Assembly (NCBI RefSeq): GCF_014529535.1
Contig: NC_050738.1
Coordinates: 3,604,588-3,668,587 of the forward strand
Length of the DNA stretch: 64,000 nucleotides
Direction of reading: 5' to 3'
Source: Bradysia coprophila
Taxonomy: Eukaryota > Arthropoda > Insecta > Diptera > Sciaridae
Shown here: one piece after another, positions 1 to 23,309 of the stretch
Numbering within the stretch: the stretch's first letter is position 1
Layout: every line of letters begins with the position of its first letter
Program-made: the position numbers and the translations under genes
The notes under the pieces: model-generated
Told to the model about the DNA's origin: nothing
Database searches by the model: none
What the model saw: only the letters and a program-made list of their open reading frames with translations

Positions 1-57
1 TTTCGTTAATAAAATCGAACCAAAATTAACTTTTCCCATTTTATCTTTATCTTTCAG

Positions 58-12739
<12,682 letters not shown>

Positions 12740-14597
12740 GGTGTGATTGTAGATCGAGATATATGTTTGGGAGCAGAAATTTCATTTAATTTTACAAAGG
12801 AAGCAACCACCACCAGAAAAGGAACTAAAATTATTGTTGTGCTACTCCACAGTAGTCCAGACCTCTCCATTAAATGGGTTTGATTATTTATCAAAATTCT
12901 ACTATTATTCTTCAATTAAGAAATGACGGGGAAATTGATGCACATGCACGCTGTAGTTTGTGTTTTAAAGTAATTCTTTCGTAAAATGAGTGTCCAGATT
13001 TCATTTTTTTTATCAGGTATGTGTCGTCTATATCGTTATTAAAGGGCCAGTATTTTACTATTCTAAAATAAAATGTACAAAGCCGCGTCCCCGATAATAC
13101 AGTCGTCGACTTTAAAATAAGTTGCCCATTTCGTTTCAGCTGTTATTCAGCTGATCCACCTGATTCACTCATAGAGAGTGAAGCTTTTAGCATTCCAGGT
13201 GCGTGCGTGTAACTATTTCACCCATATATTTAAACAGGCATAACCACTTCTATTTGGATCAGTTGAAACAAAATGCGCCAGTTATTTCAAGGTCGCCGAC
13301 TGTATGGATATTCTTGCGAAGAGCGTGTTGATTTTAAGACCTGGTTTTGTTTGCAGAATTTTATAAAAAAGTTTTGATGATGAGTCGAACAATTTTGGAT
13401 GGCTAGATGTGGCATCGATTGTAGCAATTTGAATTTTTTTACATGCGTCGAAAACCGTATTTTTCATGTTTCAAGCATTCGACGCCCTCAGCATGTAAAA
13501 TCCGTTACATAGCTCAGGATAAAAATAAAAAGTCTCGTTTTCGTGTGTGTATTGACCTCGGCTACGCCTCGAATCAACAAAATTTATACGAAAATTATAC
13601 TTTTTTTATCTTTTTATCCCTAGTCATGTGAAATACTATTATTTCTCATGTCCTGCACCTTTTCTGGGCTCTTAAAGCATTCCGTTATCAGTAATTTTTT
13701 GTAACTTTTTAATGCAAGATGTCTCATAGTCAGATGTAACCAACCGTGATGACTAATTTGAATATAGCTTGACGAGGAAAATTAGTAAATTAGCCAATGT
13801 GATGTCTGCCTGAATATGTTTTGTTGCATAATTCTTGATTCACGTTAGGATGTGTTTCAAATCGATGCATCCCATTTCACACATGAATCCAAAGAACAAA
13901 AATGTGATTTTTATTTAATTAAATTTATAACGAGAAAATGATTTATTTATAGGAGTAAGAAGACCCACTGACCAAAAAAAAAAAGATTTATAATTCCTTG
14001 ATGTTTCTTATTATAATGAAAATAGTTGTTGTGTATTACGTAACTGATCAAGAAATTAAGTAAAACGAAAAGACCAAAGGAAATTTGTATATTCTGTGGA
14101 AAATTGTAAGCTGGAGATCACTCCCGTATCGGTTACAATGTGAATGTAAGAAGAAACTCATTTTAATCGATATAGAGAATCAATGATGCAAATAATTTTG
14201 TAAATCACGTATTGTGTAACAAGAACTTGTTTGTAAAACAATTTCGACTAAGACAACTTCTATATTTTAATCGAAATAAATGTGAGAATTATTCGTTTAG
14301 TCATCAGTTTTCATTCAACTCTAATAAAACCATTGAAATGATTCAACAGAGCGATGGTAATTCACCGGTATTGTAGGTGGAAAAGGAGCAGTGTCTATTT
14401 TCAGGAATTTTAATTTTTTTGAATTTCAAGTAATTCGGTAATTTAAAGAATTTCGACAATTTTCGGGAATCAATTTCACCGATACTTAGCATACAAGGGG
14501 TAAGTGTATGGTCTTTCCTAAAATTGTACAAAATTTGGATCCAAAAGCAAAATCGCATATATTCATTCCAGACAGTTTTTTCTTTAAAAACTCTAGC
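12740..14597. other. Ret 3' UTR and intergenic DNA
   Basis: No gene seen. First AATAAA at 13067-13072; further AT-rich sequence with no supported ORF. Confidence 0.5.
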
Positions 14598-14956
14598 TGA
14601 GGGAGGTGCGGGAAAATAGGAAAATATCTAGTTTTGCTTGCTTTCTCGCGAATAGCTACTGTTGTGTGTATAAATCCGATTGTTTTAATTCAATGAACAC
14701 ATTCAGAAAACCAACCAGGTCTTACTGAAACTGAAACGTTCTGACTCGTTTCCTTACGTTTCATTTGACATATCGCACACCATTTTTGAGCGAAAGCATA
14801 GTTTTTCAAGCATATCTCTGAATGTTTTTGCTAAAAAATCGTGTGCGATTTCGAATGAAACGAGACGAAACAAAATATTTAATTTTTAAGAAATTTAGGG
14901 AGTTAAGCAAGCAAAACTGTAATTTTCCACTTTTCCTGTTTTCCTGCACCTCCCTG
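14598..14956. mobile_element. Foldback element, 359 bp
   Basis: Inverted ends GGGAGGTGCGGGAAAATAGG (14601-) and CCTGTTTTCCTGCACCTCCC (-14954). A 5-bp CTAGC flanks both sides (14593-14597, 14957-14961), a possible target duplication. Shares motifs (TGACATATCGCACAC, AATAGCTA) with the element at 16738. Confidence 0.65.
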
Positions 14957-15338
14957 CTAGCGTACGAAATTTACCTTCATTATCTTCAAATACATCGCAT
15001 TTAGGTTTTACATGCTTTTCTACTTGCAAGACGTCAAAAACATTTCCAATAATCCATCTATCGAATCCAATGTATAATTTTCAATTAAATTTTTTTTTCG
15101 ACAAGTTTTATATTTTTGTCCGCAATTTTCTGTAAGGAATCGATGAGTTGAAACGGTTGTCAGTATAATATAAAAATAAAACTCTGTCCAGACTTAGTAT
15201 GTCCTAACATAATGTGTAAAAATTCAATAAGTAGGACAATAAAAGTCTTGACAGTTTTTTCTTGTACACTAATATCACTTACGTTTCTAGATTGGCCCCC
15301 TGGTCATGTTTGTGATATATTGTGACTTTATAATGGCT

Positions 15339-15809
15339 TCATATGACCTGTGTTGGGTTTTGACCTTGTGCTGGGTTTTGACCTTGTGTTGGGTTCTGAC
15401 CTTGTGTTGGGTTTTGACCTTGTGTTGGGTTTTGACCTTGTGTTGGAGTGGTTACAACTGATTTTTGCTTCTTATTCTCTTCTTCTTTCTTCGCCTTCGC
15501 CTTTGCCAACTCTTCATCTTTCTTCGCCTTAGCCGCTTTTCTATCCTCTTCCAGTTTCGCCTTTGCCTTCGCTTTTTCATCATTCATTATGATCTTATTG
15601 TTTGCAGCCAATTCATTCAAAAGTTTGTCATAATTAACAATAAAATCCTGATCCATATCGGAATCCATGCAGTTTTGCAAGAACCATATTCCGTGATCGG
15701 GTCGATCAAAATCAGTGAACATAAATAATCTAGCGAAACATCCAGTTAATTTATCCAAAATTTTAACGTTTGCCAAATATTTGTTGAAGTCTTTAGCTCT
15801 ACTATCCAT
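15339..15809 (-). CDS. Hypothetical lysine-rich protein with C-terminal TQGQNP repeats
   Basis: Intronless 156-aa open frame starting ATG (MDSRAKDFNKYLANVK). Residues 1-75 look globular with aromatic and Cys residues (CFARLFMFTDF). Residues 78-115 are a Lys/Glu/Ala-rich coiled-coil-like stretch with KAKAK and AKKEEEN motifs. The C-terminus is five tandem hexapeptides TQGQNP, the fourth to fifth unit varying to AQGQNP, encoded by the 18-bp repeat listed separately. I recognise no family. It sits between two foldback elements (14.60-14.96 and 16.74-17.43 kb), so it may be a mobile or recently formed gene. An alternative is a degenerate exon of a longer gene, but frame, start and stop are all intact. 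Confidence 0.55.
   Translation of the reverse strand: MDSRAKDFNKYLANVKILDKLTGCFARLFMFTDFDRPDHGIWFLQNCMDSDMDQDFIVNYDKLLNELAANNKIIMNDEKAKAKAKLEEDRKAAKAKKDEELAKAKAKKEEENKKQKSVVTTPTQGQNPTQGQNPTQGQNPTQGQNPAQGQNPTQVI
15354..15446 (-). repeat. 18-bp tandem repeat coding for TQGQNP
   Basis: About five copies of an 18-bp unit (plus strand GGTTTTGACCTTGTGTTG) with one or two substitutions per copy. The unit length is a multiple of three and keeps the overlapping gene in frame. Confidence 0.9.
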
Positions 15810-15949
15810 TTTAAGTTACTAATTTTGTAAATATTGATCTGGCGCGTTCTGTGGAATTTGCGACAATTATAAAAGACTTTGGCGTTCACTTAACCCTCCA
15901 GGCTACTTAGTTCATTTCGTTTGTATACCTTTGTAAAATTGATATTCAG

Positions 15950-16015
15950 CAGTTATCGACAACGAAGAGAAAAATAAGCGACAGGCTCGTAGCTCTGGTC
16001 TCATATAGCAAAATT
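15950..16015 (-). mobile_element. Fragment of TTAA MITE family
   Basis: AGTTATCGACAACGAAGAG followed by AATAAGCGACAGGCTC matches the reverse complement of the family's 3' third. Truncated. Confidence 0.5.
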
Positions 16016-16737
16016 TATTGATCTACTTATATGTAAGTATGTTCCTTTGACTAAACCCCACAGTGTTCCTGAACCAAATTTAGTTGACATTTTTTGCATA
16101 TGTGATTTGTCTTCACAAATGACTTCTTTTGCCTATTCGAAACAACTTCTTTTGGGAGGGCATGGTAAGGCAACGCGCGCTTTGCGAAATAACGTAAAAA
16201 TTTTGTTACTGTTGGGTACTGTTGGTTGTGGACACAGAACAAAAAAAAAATTATGAAGGCACCAATGGTAAGCCGAGAACACCCCCGATCACATCTTAAA
16301 GTCACAGAGTCTCCAAGAAGATTGAGTGATTACTGAATTATGTATCAAATGCGTAAATTACCATTAGGATTATGTGGGTGAGACTGGAATCCTCGCTGGA
16401 ATCACTAGATCATACTTATACTAATAGTAAACGAAGTTTCCACCAAAATCAAAGGATGTAGAAAATTGGCATATGATTAAACAAGATATTGATTCACCAG
16501 AGGACTAAACTGAAGTGTGTGTTGTATGAGTCTGATCGCCGATCAGTGATCGCCTACAACTCTAGTTGTCAAAATTCTACACCCTTTCGTGGTAAAACTG
16601 CAACGTATACGTTGTATTTTACGTGTAAAATTAGAAATTAGTCAACCGTGTATGATTCCATGATTGTTTGCTAGAGAGGGTATTGAGGGAATCTTTACCA
16701 AAATCTGAAAATTATCATTGAAATGGATGGAAAGTTT

Positions 16738-17430
16738 CAGAGATGCGGGAAAACAGGAAAAGTATCACTTTCAAAGACCTTTGAATACTCAAATTGTGAC
16801 AACAACAACTTTCACATCGTCAACTAATTACAACAATTATTCCATTTGAGGATTTATGTAAGAAAATTGCTGAAAAAGAGGAAATCCGCTGTTTTCCTGA
16901 CTACTGTTCCGACGAACCCAATATTGAAATAGATTTTCTGATTTTCTAATACGTCATTTGACATATCGGCCACCATTTTTGAGCGAAAACTTCCGGAGAT
17001 GCACGCACGTGACAAACACAGCAAAACACGCTGTTTTGCTTGCTTTCTCTTCAATAGCTATTGATCGACCAACCCAATTTTTCTGATTTAAATATACTGA
17101 TTCGTCTCGTCAATACCTTTCATTTGACATATCGCACACGATTTTTGATCAAAAGCTTCCAGAGATATGCTTGAAAAACTAGTGAAAAAGAAAATTTATG
17201 TTCAGATAAATCGGGTTGGTCGATCAGTAGCTATTGGCGAGAAAGCAAGCAAAAATGTCAAATGGAAGGTATTGACGATCGGAAAACCTATAGTATTTGA
17301 AAATTGGATTCGTGGAACAGAATCCAGTCGTCAGGAAAACAGTAAACGACGTGAAAGTTGTTGTTGTCACAATTTGAGTGTTTAAAGGTCTTTGAAGGGG
17401 ATACTTTTAATGTTTTCCCGCATCTCTCTG
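16738..17430. mobile_element. Foldback element, 693 bp, long inverted arms
   Basis: Arms of about 80 bp (16738-16820 and 17349-17430) share GATGCGGGAAAACA, TCAAAGACCTTT and TCAAATTGTGACAACAACAA. A second inner pair (about 17029-17073 and 17204-17256) shares TAGCTATTGATCGACCAACC-like sequence. No transposase ORF. Confidence 0.7.
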
Positions 17431-18323
17431 GTAAAAAAAACGCTGAACAAAACACCATTATTCAGGTTAAATTATTTATTTTCTTCTTTTCTGTAATTTG
17501 AAATAACTTTCATATATACGGAACACTTCACGCACAATTTTTTCATCATAAAATTTTTGTTTTGTTTTTGTTTTGTATTTTTTCTTGTGAGTTTCAATGC
17601 AAAAATATACACAAAAAATTAAAAAACAACAACGCGCCATTCTTCATAAGAATTAAACTGGGGGGGAATATATAGGTAAGGTATTGACTTTTTGTTTTAA
17701 TTTAATTTTTTTTTCGTGTTACTGGAAATTGTTATTTTCATTTTGTTGTTACTATACGATCTAATCAATCCATGCCAAAGAAAACAAAAAATAAAATTTA
17801 GAGAGAAAAACCTTTTTCTTTCTTTGTTTAAAAATTTGAATCGCTTATTTTCGTAGGCACATAATTCTTGTTCGTAGGAAAAGTTTTTTTTTTAATTTTA
17901 ATTTTTCGTTACTTTTATCAATGAAATGTTCTATTGGGATAATAAATAAATTCAGCGGTCGAAAAGAAAATCTCAAAATTTTGGTTTAAAAGCTACATTT
18001 CCGCTGCTGTTTTCACCTTAAACTGCATTATACATAAATATTGTTAAACCCATTTCTGTAATGCTCTACATCACTCCCCCGCGCAAACACACCTTTCTTC
18101 TGTCGTGAAAATTGAATATTTTTTACCATTTTCCATGTTGGTTTTTGGTATTGAATTGTTTCGAAGCAATTTTCGTAATGGGACTTCGTAGTTTCGTTTG
18201 TGTTTTTTAGCATGGAATTTGATTTCGATTTGTATATTTACAAAGTTTTTTTTCTTTTGTTTTCCTTTGTTTCTCTTCTCTTCTCTCTTTGTTAAATTTA
18301 AATTGATTTTTTTACTTAAAATT
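17431..18323. other. Region downstream of GMP synthase
   Basis: AT-rich with many A/T homopolymers; probable GMPS 3' UTR on the minus strand. No ORF supported. Confidence 0.4.
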
Positions 18324-21300
18324 TTATTCCCATTCAGTTGTTCCCGGTGGTTTGGATGTAAGATCGTATAGCACTTTCGAAATGCCATTAATTGTTGAGA
18401 TATCACGGACCATTTTATCCAGAGCCTGCAAAATGATAGTGATTTGTAAGAATTTTAACCATTACAATCAGTTGCATTTTTAAATATTTGCTGAAAATCA
18501 AGTAAAGTTACAACGAAAGAGCCCTAGCGGATTAAATCAATCTCAGGGCGGATAAAGGATCGTTGATTTGTTTCTGTTTGTAACCTGTTTGCAGAACTGC
18601 CCAAACATTGACCATATTTTAAGTCATAAGTAGTGCCTACATTCGCGAAAATATTTTCACGAATTTTCTAAAATTTTCGCGATTTTTTAAAATTTTTACA
18701 AAAAACTTCGAAACTTTCGAAATTCGTGAAAATATTTTCGCGAATATAGGCACTGGTCATAAGTCCAGAACGGATGGCGACCCTTACCAATGATTGTACT
18801 CTTTATCTTTGCCTATACTATATTCCTACCAAATTTCAACTTTTAGTAACATGTCTATCGCGAGCTATCACAAGAAAACTGTTTTCACCACCCTTTGACA
18901 TGCTATCACTTTTCACGTGTTGATTCCGAAATTGGGAATTTCTTAGAATTGAAAGACGATTCAAACGAGCTACAGCTCTCCCGGATTGCCAAATCATTGT
19001 TTTCAAATTGGTTCAATTTTTGCGATATCACTCAAATGTAACGTTTTTGTAGATCCGGACAAAACACAAAATTAAATGGCAACTCAATTGTTGAGTATAG
19101 TCGAAATTGGAACGTACGTTAGATTAGGCTCGGTGCACTGACTATCGAATGGAAGTCACCTGTACAGTCCCGGAAGAAAGCTGAACATATTATTGAGTGC
19201 TCTTCACACGCTTCGCTTAATTATCGTTGATTTTTACAACCTAAAGTCAGTTCAGTCTTGAATGGAGAATAAAATGGGCAAAAAATGCGTGCGCAAATGA
19301 AAGAGGTTTTTTGAAGTTATAGTACCCGAATATCCAGTCCAGTCAAAACTTTCGACCACTTTTTCGTTTCAATTATTTCTTGCAGTGACCAGTGACTACA
19401 GGGAGATCTGAAGTACTAAGTACTTCTTGCCACCATTACTTTCTAAAACAAACTTCTTTTTCTCGAGTCAGTGACGGAAATCTGTTGCCCTTTTGAGAAA
19501 AAAGTTGCATGAAGCTCGATGATAAATGCACACGATGTGCATTGTGTATTAAGCACACTCGGTGTCATAAATAACCCAGACGAAGCTGTTATCTATTGGC
19601 AGAGCTTGAAAAACTTTTTTTGTACTTATTTCTCGAGGTGACACTTTTTCTGCAGCTAAACCCTACGAAGTAGCAACATCATGAAAATATATAAAGATTT
19701 ACGCGTACAAAGAGTTTGCACTCCATTGAGACTACTTAGAACCCGTTATCGTGTCCACTCTTTGGAAGCTTTATCAAATGCTTTGCTTACTACTGCAGGT
19801 ACATAGCGACGCCATAGAGACCTAATTTAAATTTTTCTTCCGTTATACTGTCACATTTGACAGGAGAACAAAAAAAGAATCTGAACTAGGTCTGCCTCGC
19901 GTCGTCATGTGTAGCTAAGGTTACAAGTACGGCGATTTAGGAACATAATTGTCAACCTATTGCGGACGTCCATAGTCCATTGCGGATGAAGTATCTCACT
20001 TGAAAGAGAAGACTAAACTATCCGTACACCGCTAACTTAATTTACAGTACAACCCGAGACAAACGAGTAGATCTAACCGCTGGCAGTTCCTTCCAATATA
20101 AAGTTGAATTAGAAACAAACAAAAAATGCATTCAATTGACTTACCACCAATGGTAACTGTTCAGATCCTGGAACAATAGGTACACCAGTCATAAAATCAT
20201 TTGTTAGGAATGGTCGAATGACGACGGATCGTGAACACGACGGAATCTTTAATGCTGGATCACGATCAAAGTGTACGGGTATTAATACTACCGGCATTTG
20301 AGATATATGTGAATAGCATCCATACGTCACCAAAGCCTACAACAACGCAAATGTTTGAATTGTGGTCCGAACTAACCAAAAACAAAATCGATTTACCTCA
20401 TTGGCAAAGGCATCTGCTTGTCTTAACTGCGCTAATGTGTATCGACTAATTCTCGTATAAGTAATATCAGTGATTTGGTGTTGAACATGTCCGCCAAAGA
20501 TGTAGCAAACTCTATTTACATTATGCAAAATCCTAGGTATCAGTCGTGCCAAGAACATAAGATCATTCCAGTTCGGATTCTCATTGCTGGACAATCCGAC
20601 AACGTAACTGTATGTTCGTCCATCGCCTGTACGGAGAGAGAAAGGGAGAAATTTTTTTTAAATTTCCTGAGAGGGACAATGGTCAAAACGGTCAAGTACC
20701 TTGGACGCCAACACTTCTAATTGGTAAAACGGTGGCATTGATTTTCATACTACTCGAAATTCGGCACAGTTCTGTCTGCTCTTCGGATGATGTGTTACCC
20801 GATACACGATTCAACAGCGCATGGTTCTTTTGTAATTTGTTATTATAGTCTACAATGACACGTACTATAACCTGTGGATGGGCAGATGGATTAATTTCCC
20901 GTTTCCGTTTTGTCTTCTAGCGGCTTTGTGGCCTTACTTGCGTTTCCGAATAATCTTTCTCGATGTACGGCTCTTCGGCACATAAGATTCGTATAGCTAA
21001 TCCTGGCCCAGGGAACGGATGTCTCTGAATTAAAGCTTCTGGTAATTTTAAATCGTAGCCCAATTTGCGCACTTCATCTTTGTGGAAATCTTTAAGTGGC
21101 TCCACCACTCTGCCAGCGTCTCGCAATTTTCTAAATTTCGAAATGAAATGGGGTCAGTTTGGCTTCGAGCTATAAATGCGAATGTGGCGCCTACCTGACC
21201 ATTTCCGTATCATTGTGATGTGTTTTGATTGTGTCCGCATTCGAACTGACGGTTTTCGAGGCCGATTCAATTAGATCCGGTCGCAGTGTACCTTGGGCCA

Positions 21301-22978
21301 GGTAAACGTCGTCCGGATTCAGTTTCAACTCTTTGATTAATTCGTTCGTGACCTTCACAAATGTGTCGCCGATAATTTTCCGCTTCTCCTCCGGATTGAC
21401 GGTAAAGCATAACATTTGCGTTTCACTGTTGTACAACGAACCGGGCATCTTAACGGTGGTGGTTCCTTTGAAAAAATTGTAAAAACATTTTCGCAGGATC
21501 GGATCGAGGTCGATGTCACGCAGTGATTTCTCCACCATTTCACTTTCGTTTTTTCGCATAAATCCTGCAAATGGATGGGTTCCGTTTAGGCAACGAAAAG
21601 AAATGAAAAAAAATTGAAAATCGTCGAACCGTTATCGATGTGCACCACAATGATTTGCTTGGGATCGAGAGCCACCCGCAATAAAGCTGCACAGACCGTT
21701 GAATCGACACCTCCACTTGCGAGCAACTGGAAACAACGAATGGGGTTCAATGAAGCTGATGCTTGTCGATCGAAAAAATCATCGCGCACTTACCAGAACT
21801 TTGCTCTGTCCGACTTGCTCTTTGATGTAATTTATGCACTCCTCCTTCCGACTGCTCAGCGTATAGTTGGGCGTTGTTCCGCAAATGTCGATCAAGAAAT
21901 TAGAGAGCATTTGTTTGCCATTGGGCGTGAGATCGACCTACAAGAAGGAAAACCAACAAATGTATCAGTCCGATCAAGCACTTCAATCACATGCCTCGAA
22001 GCTTACCTCGGGATGAAATTGAACTCCGTAAATTTTCAATTGTTCACACGATAACGCTGCAACAATTTGATTGGGCGTGAAACCCATGACTTCCAATTGT
22101 TCACCGAGACTATTGACACTGTCGCCATGTGTAAGGAGCACAGTTTGATTGCTCGTTAGGTTTCTGAAATGGAATTCGATTTTATTTAGAGTTCGATGCT
22201 TCATGGAGCTGAAAAACTGTGCTACAGGTAAGTGAGTGTAATGCATGGTGTAGCCTTATAATAATCACTTGAACATAAAAGGTTGTTCCAAGCATCAAAA
22301 TCGACATTTCGCAATGTCCAATTAATTGTTCTGGGAGGTTTGTATCAGAGTTCATTTAGGCTTATCAATGATCCTCCTTCTTCACCTCCGTTGTTTATTC
22401 GAAACGTAAACAGGCGAGCGAAAAGAGCTCCAAAGCCATACTCACTTGAACAGTGGACACGACGTTTCTATCTGAATCTCATGCTGACCGTCTTCTCGGG
22501 CTTCATGTCTCTGTATGGTGCCGCCGAATTCTTTGTTTATCATCTGCATACCGTAGCATATGCCTAAAGTCAGTTCGAAAAATGTGAGTCAATCGGATTG
22601 TTCCGTTCCGGTGGCTCTAATACGCACCTAGAATTGGTATGCCAATTTTGAATAGATCTGGATCATATACCGGCGCATCTTCTGCATAAACGGAATTCGG
22701 TCCACCAGATATGATGATGCCTTTGTATCCAGCCTCTTTAATTGACATTGCCGGAGTATTTAGCGGCAAAATGTCCGACACAATTTGTAATTCCCGCACT
22801 CTTCTATCTATGACCTGGAAGATTTTAAACATTTATTGGAACACCAGATCAACACTCGCCTAAATCTTGCCCATTTTACCTTTCCGTACTGTGAACCAGC
22901 GTCCAGAATCAGAACCTTATCGCGTAAACAGCCATTTTCGCTCGATGACGAATTCATTTGCAGTGGTTGGGTATTCAT
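18324..22978 (-). CDS. bur: GMP synthase (glutamine-hydrolysing)
   Basis: Converts XMP to GMP using ATP and glutamine, the last step of de novo guanylate synthesis. Twelve exons join in perfect phase to 686 aa (human GMPS 693): 22880-22978, 22628-22814, 22446-22563, 22007-22163, 21794-21937, 21630-21726, 21195-21564, 20938-21130, 20700-20871, 20397-20626, 20145-20336, 18324-18425. The glutaminase half has [14 protein letters not shown], the Cys98 nucleophile in GICYGMQ, and His185/Glu187 in FHPE. The ATP-pyrophosphatase loop is SGGVDST (239-245). The dimerisation/C-terminal half ends [14 protein letters not shown], as in human. The start was set at [11 protein letters not shown], in an exon with acceptor at 22997-22998, so a 5' untranslated exon is expected (candidate 23236-23309). 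The last intron is 1.7 kb and carries a hAT MITE. The stop codon overlaps an AATAAA. 'bur' is the Drosophila symbol, transferred by homology. Confidence 0.95.
18631..18755. mobile_element. hAT-type MITE with 8-bp target duplication, in GMPS intron
   Basis: 125 bp, nearly palindromic: TAGTGCCTACATTCGCGAAA ... TTTCGCGAATATAGGCACTG, flanked by exact GTCATAAG repeats (18623-18630 and 18756-18763). Confidence 0.85.
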
Positions 22979-22995
22979 TGCCGGTTCGGTATTGT

Positions 22996-23309
22996 CCTGG
23001 AAGTGTAAAACGTTGAAATAATAGCGCAGAGCGAAATCAACAGAAACGTGTTCTCGTTTGAGTGTAGCAAAAGCGAAATGGCTGTATGAACGAGTGTATG
23101 TGTGGAGTGGTGTGTTGATGTGTGTTTGACGAGATTGTGAAGGATAATGGATGGCAAAGATAATACCGCAAGTTGAAAGTATATTTGTTATCTGAATGGA
23201 TTGATAGTAAATCAATTGTTGCAGTACAAACATACCGAACATTAGTCAACAGTGAAAAGAGGTTCATCTTAACGGAAAATGAGATCAGGGCGTTGCTGGT
23301 GTAGTTCAT
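22996..23309 (-). promoter_or_regulatory. Candidate 5' leader exon of GMP synthase with upstream ORF
   Basis: A candidate leader exon (up to a GTATGT donor after 23236) contains ATG at 23307-23309. Spliced to the acceptor at 22997-22998 it would encode a 31-codon ORF ending in TGA at 22975-22977, overlapping the GMPS ATG as ATGA. This depends on the predicted splice and is not proven. Confidence 0.35.

Noticed and set aside
20872..20937. Possible extra coding insert in GMP synthase
   Set aside because: It begins GTAAGG and ends CCACAG with an in-frame stop inside; a 66-bp intron fits the protein.
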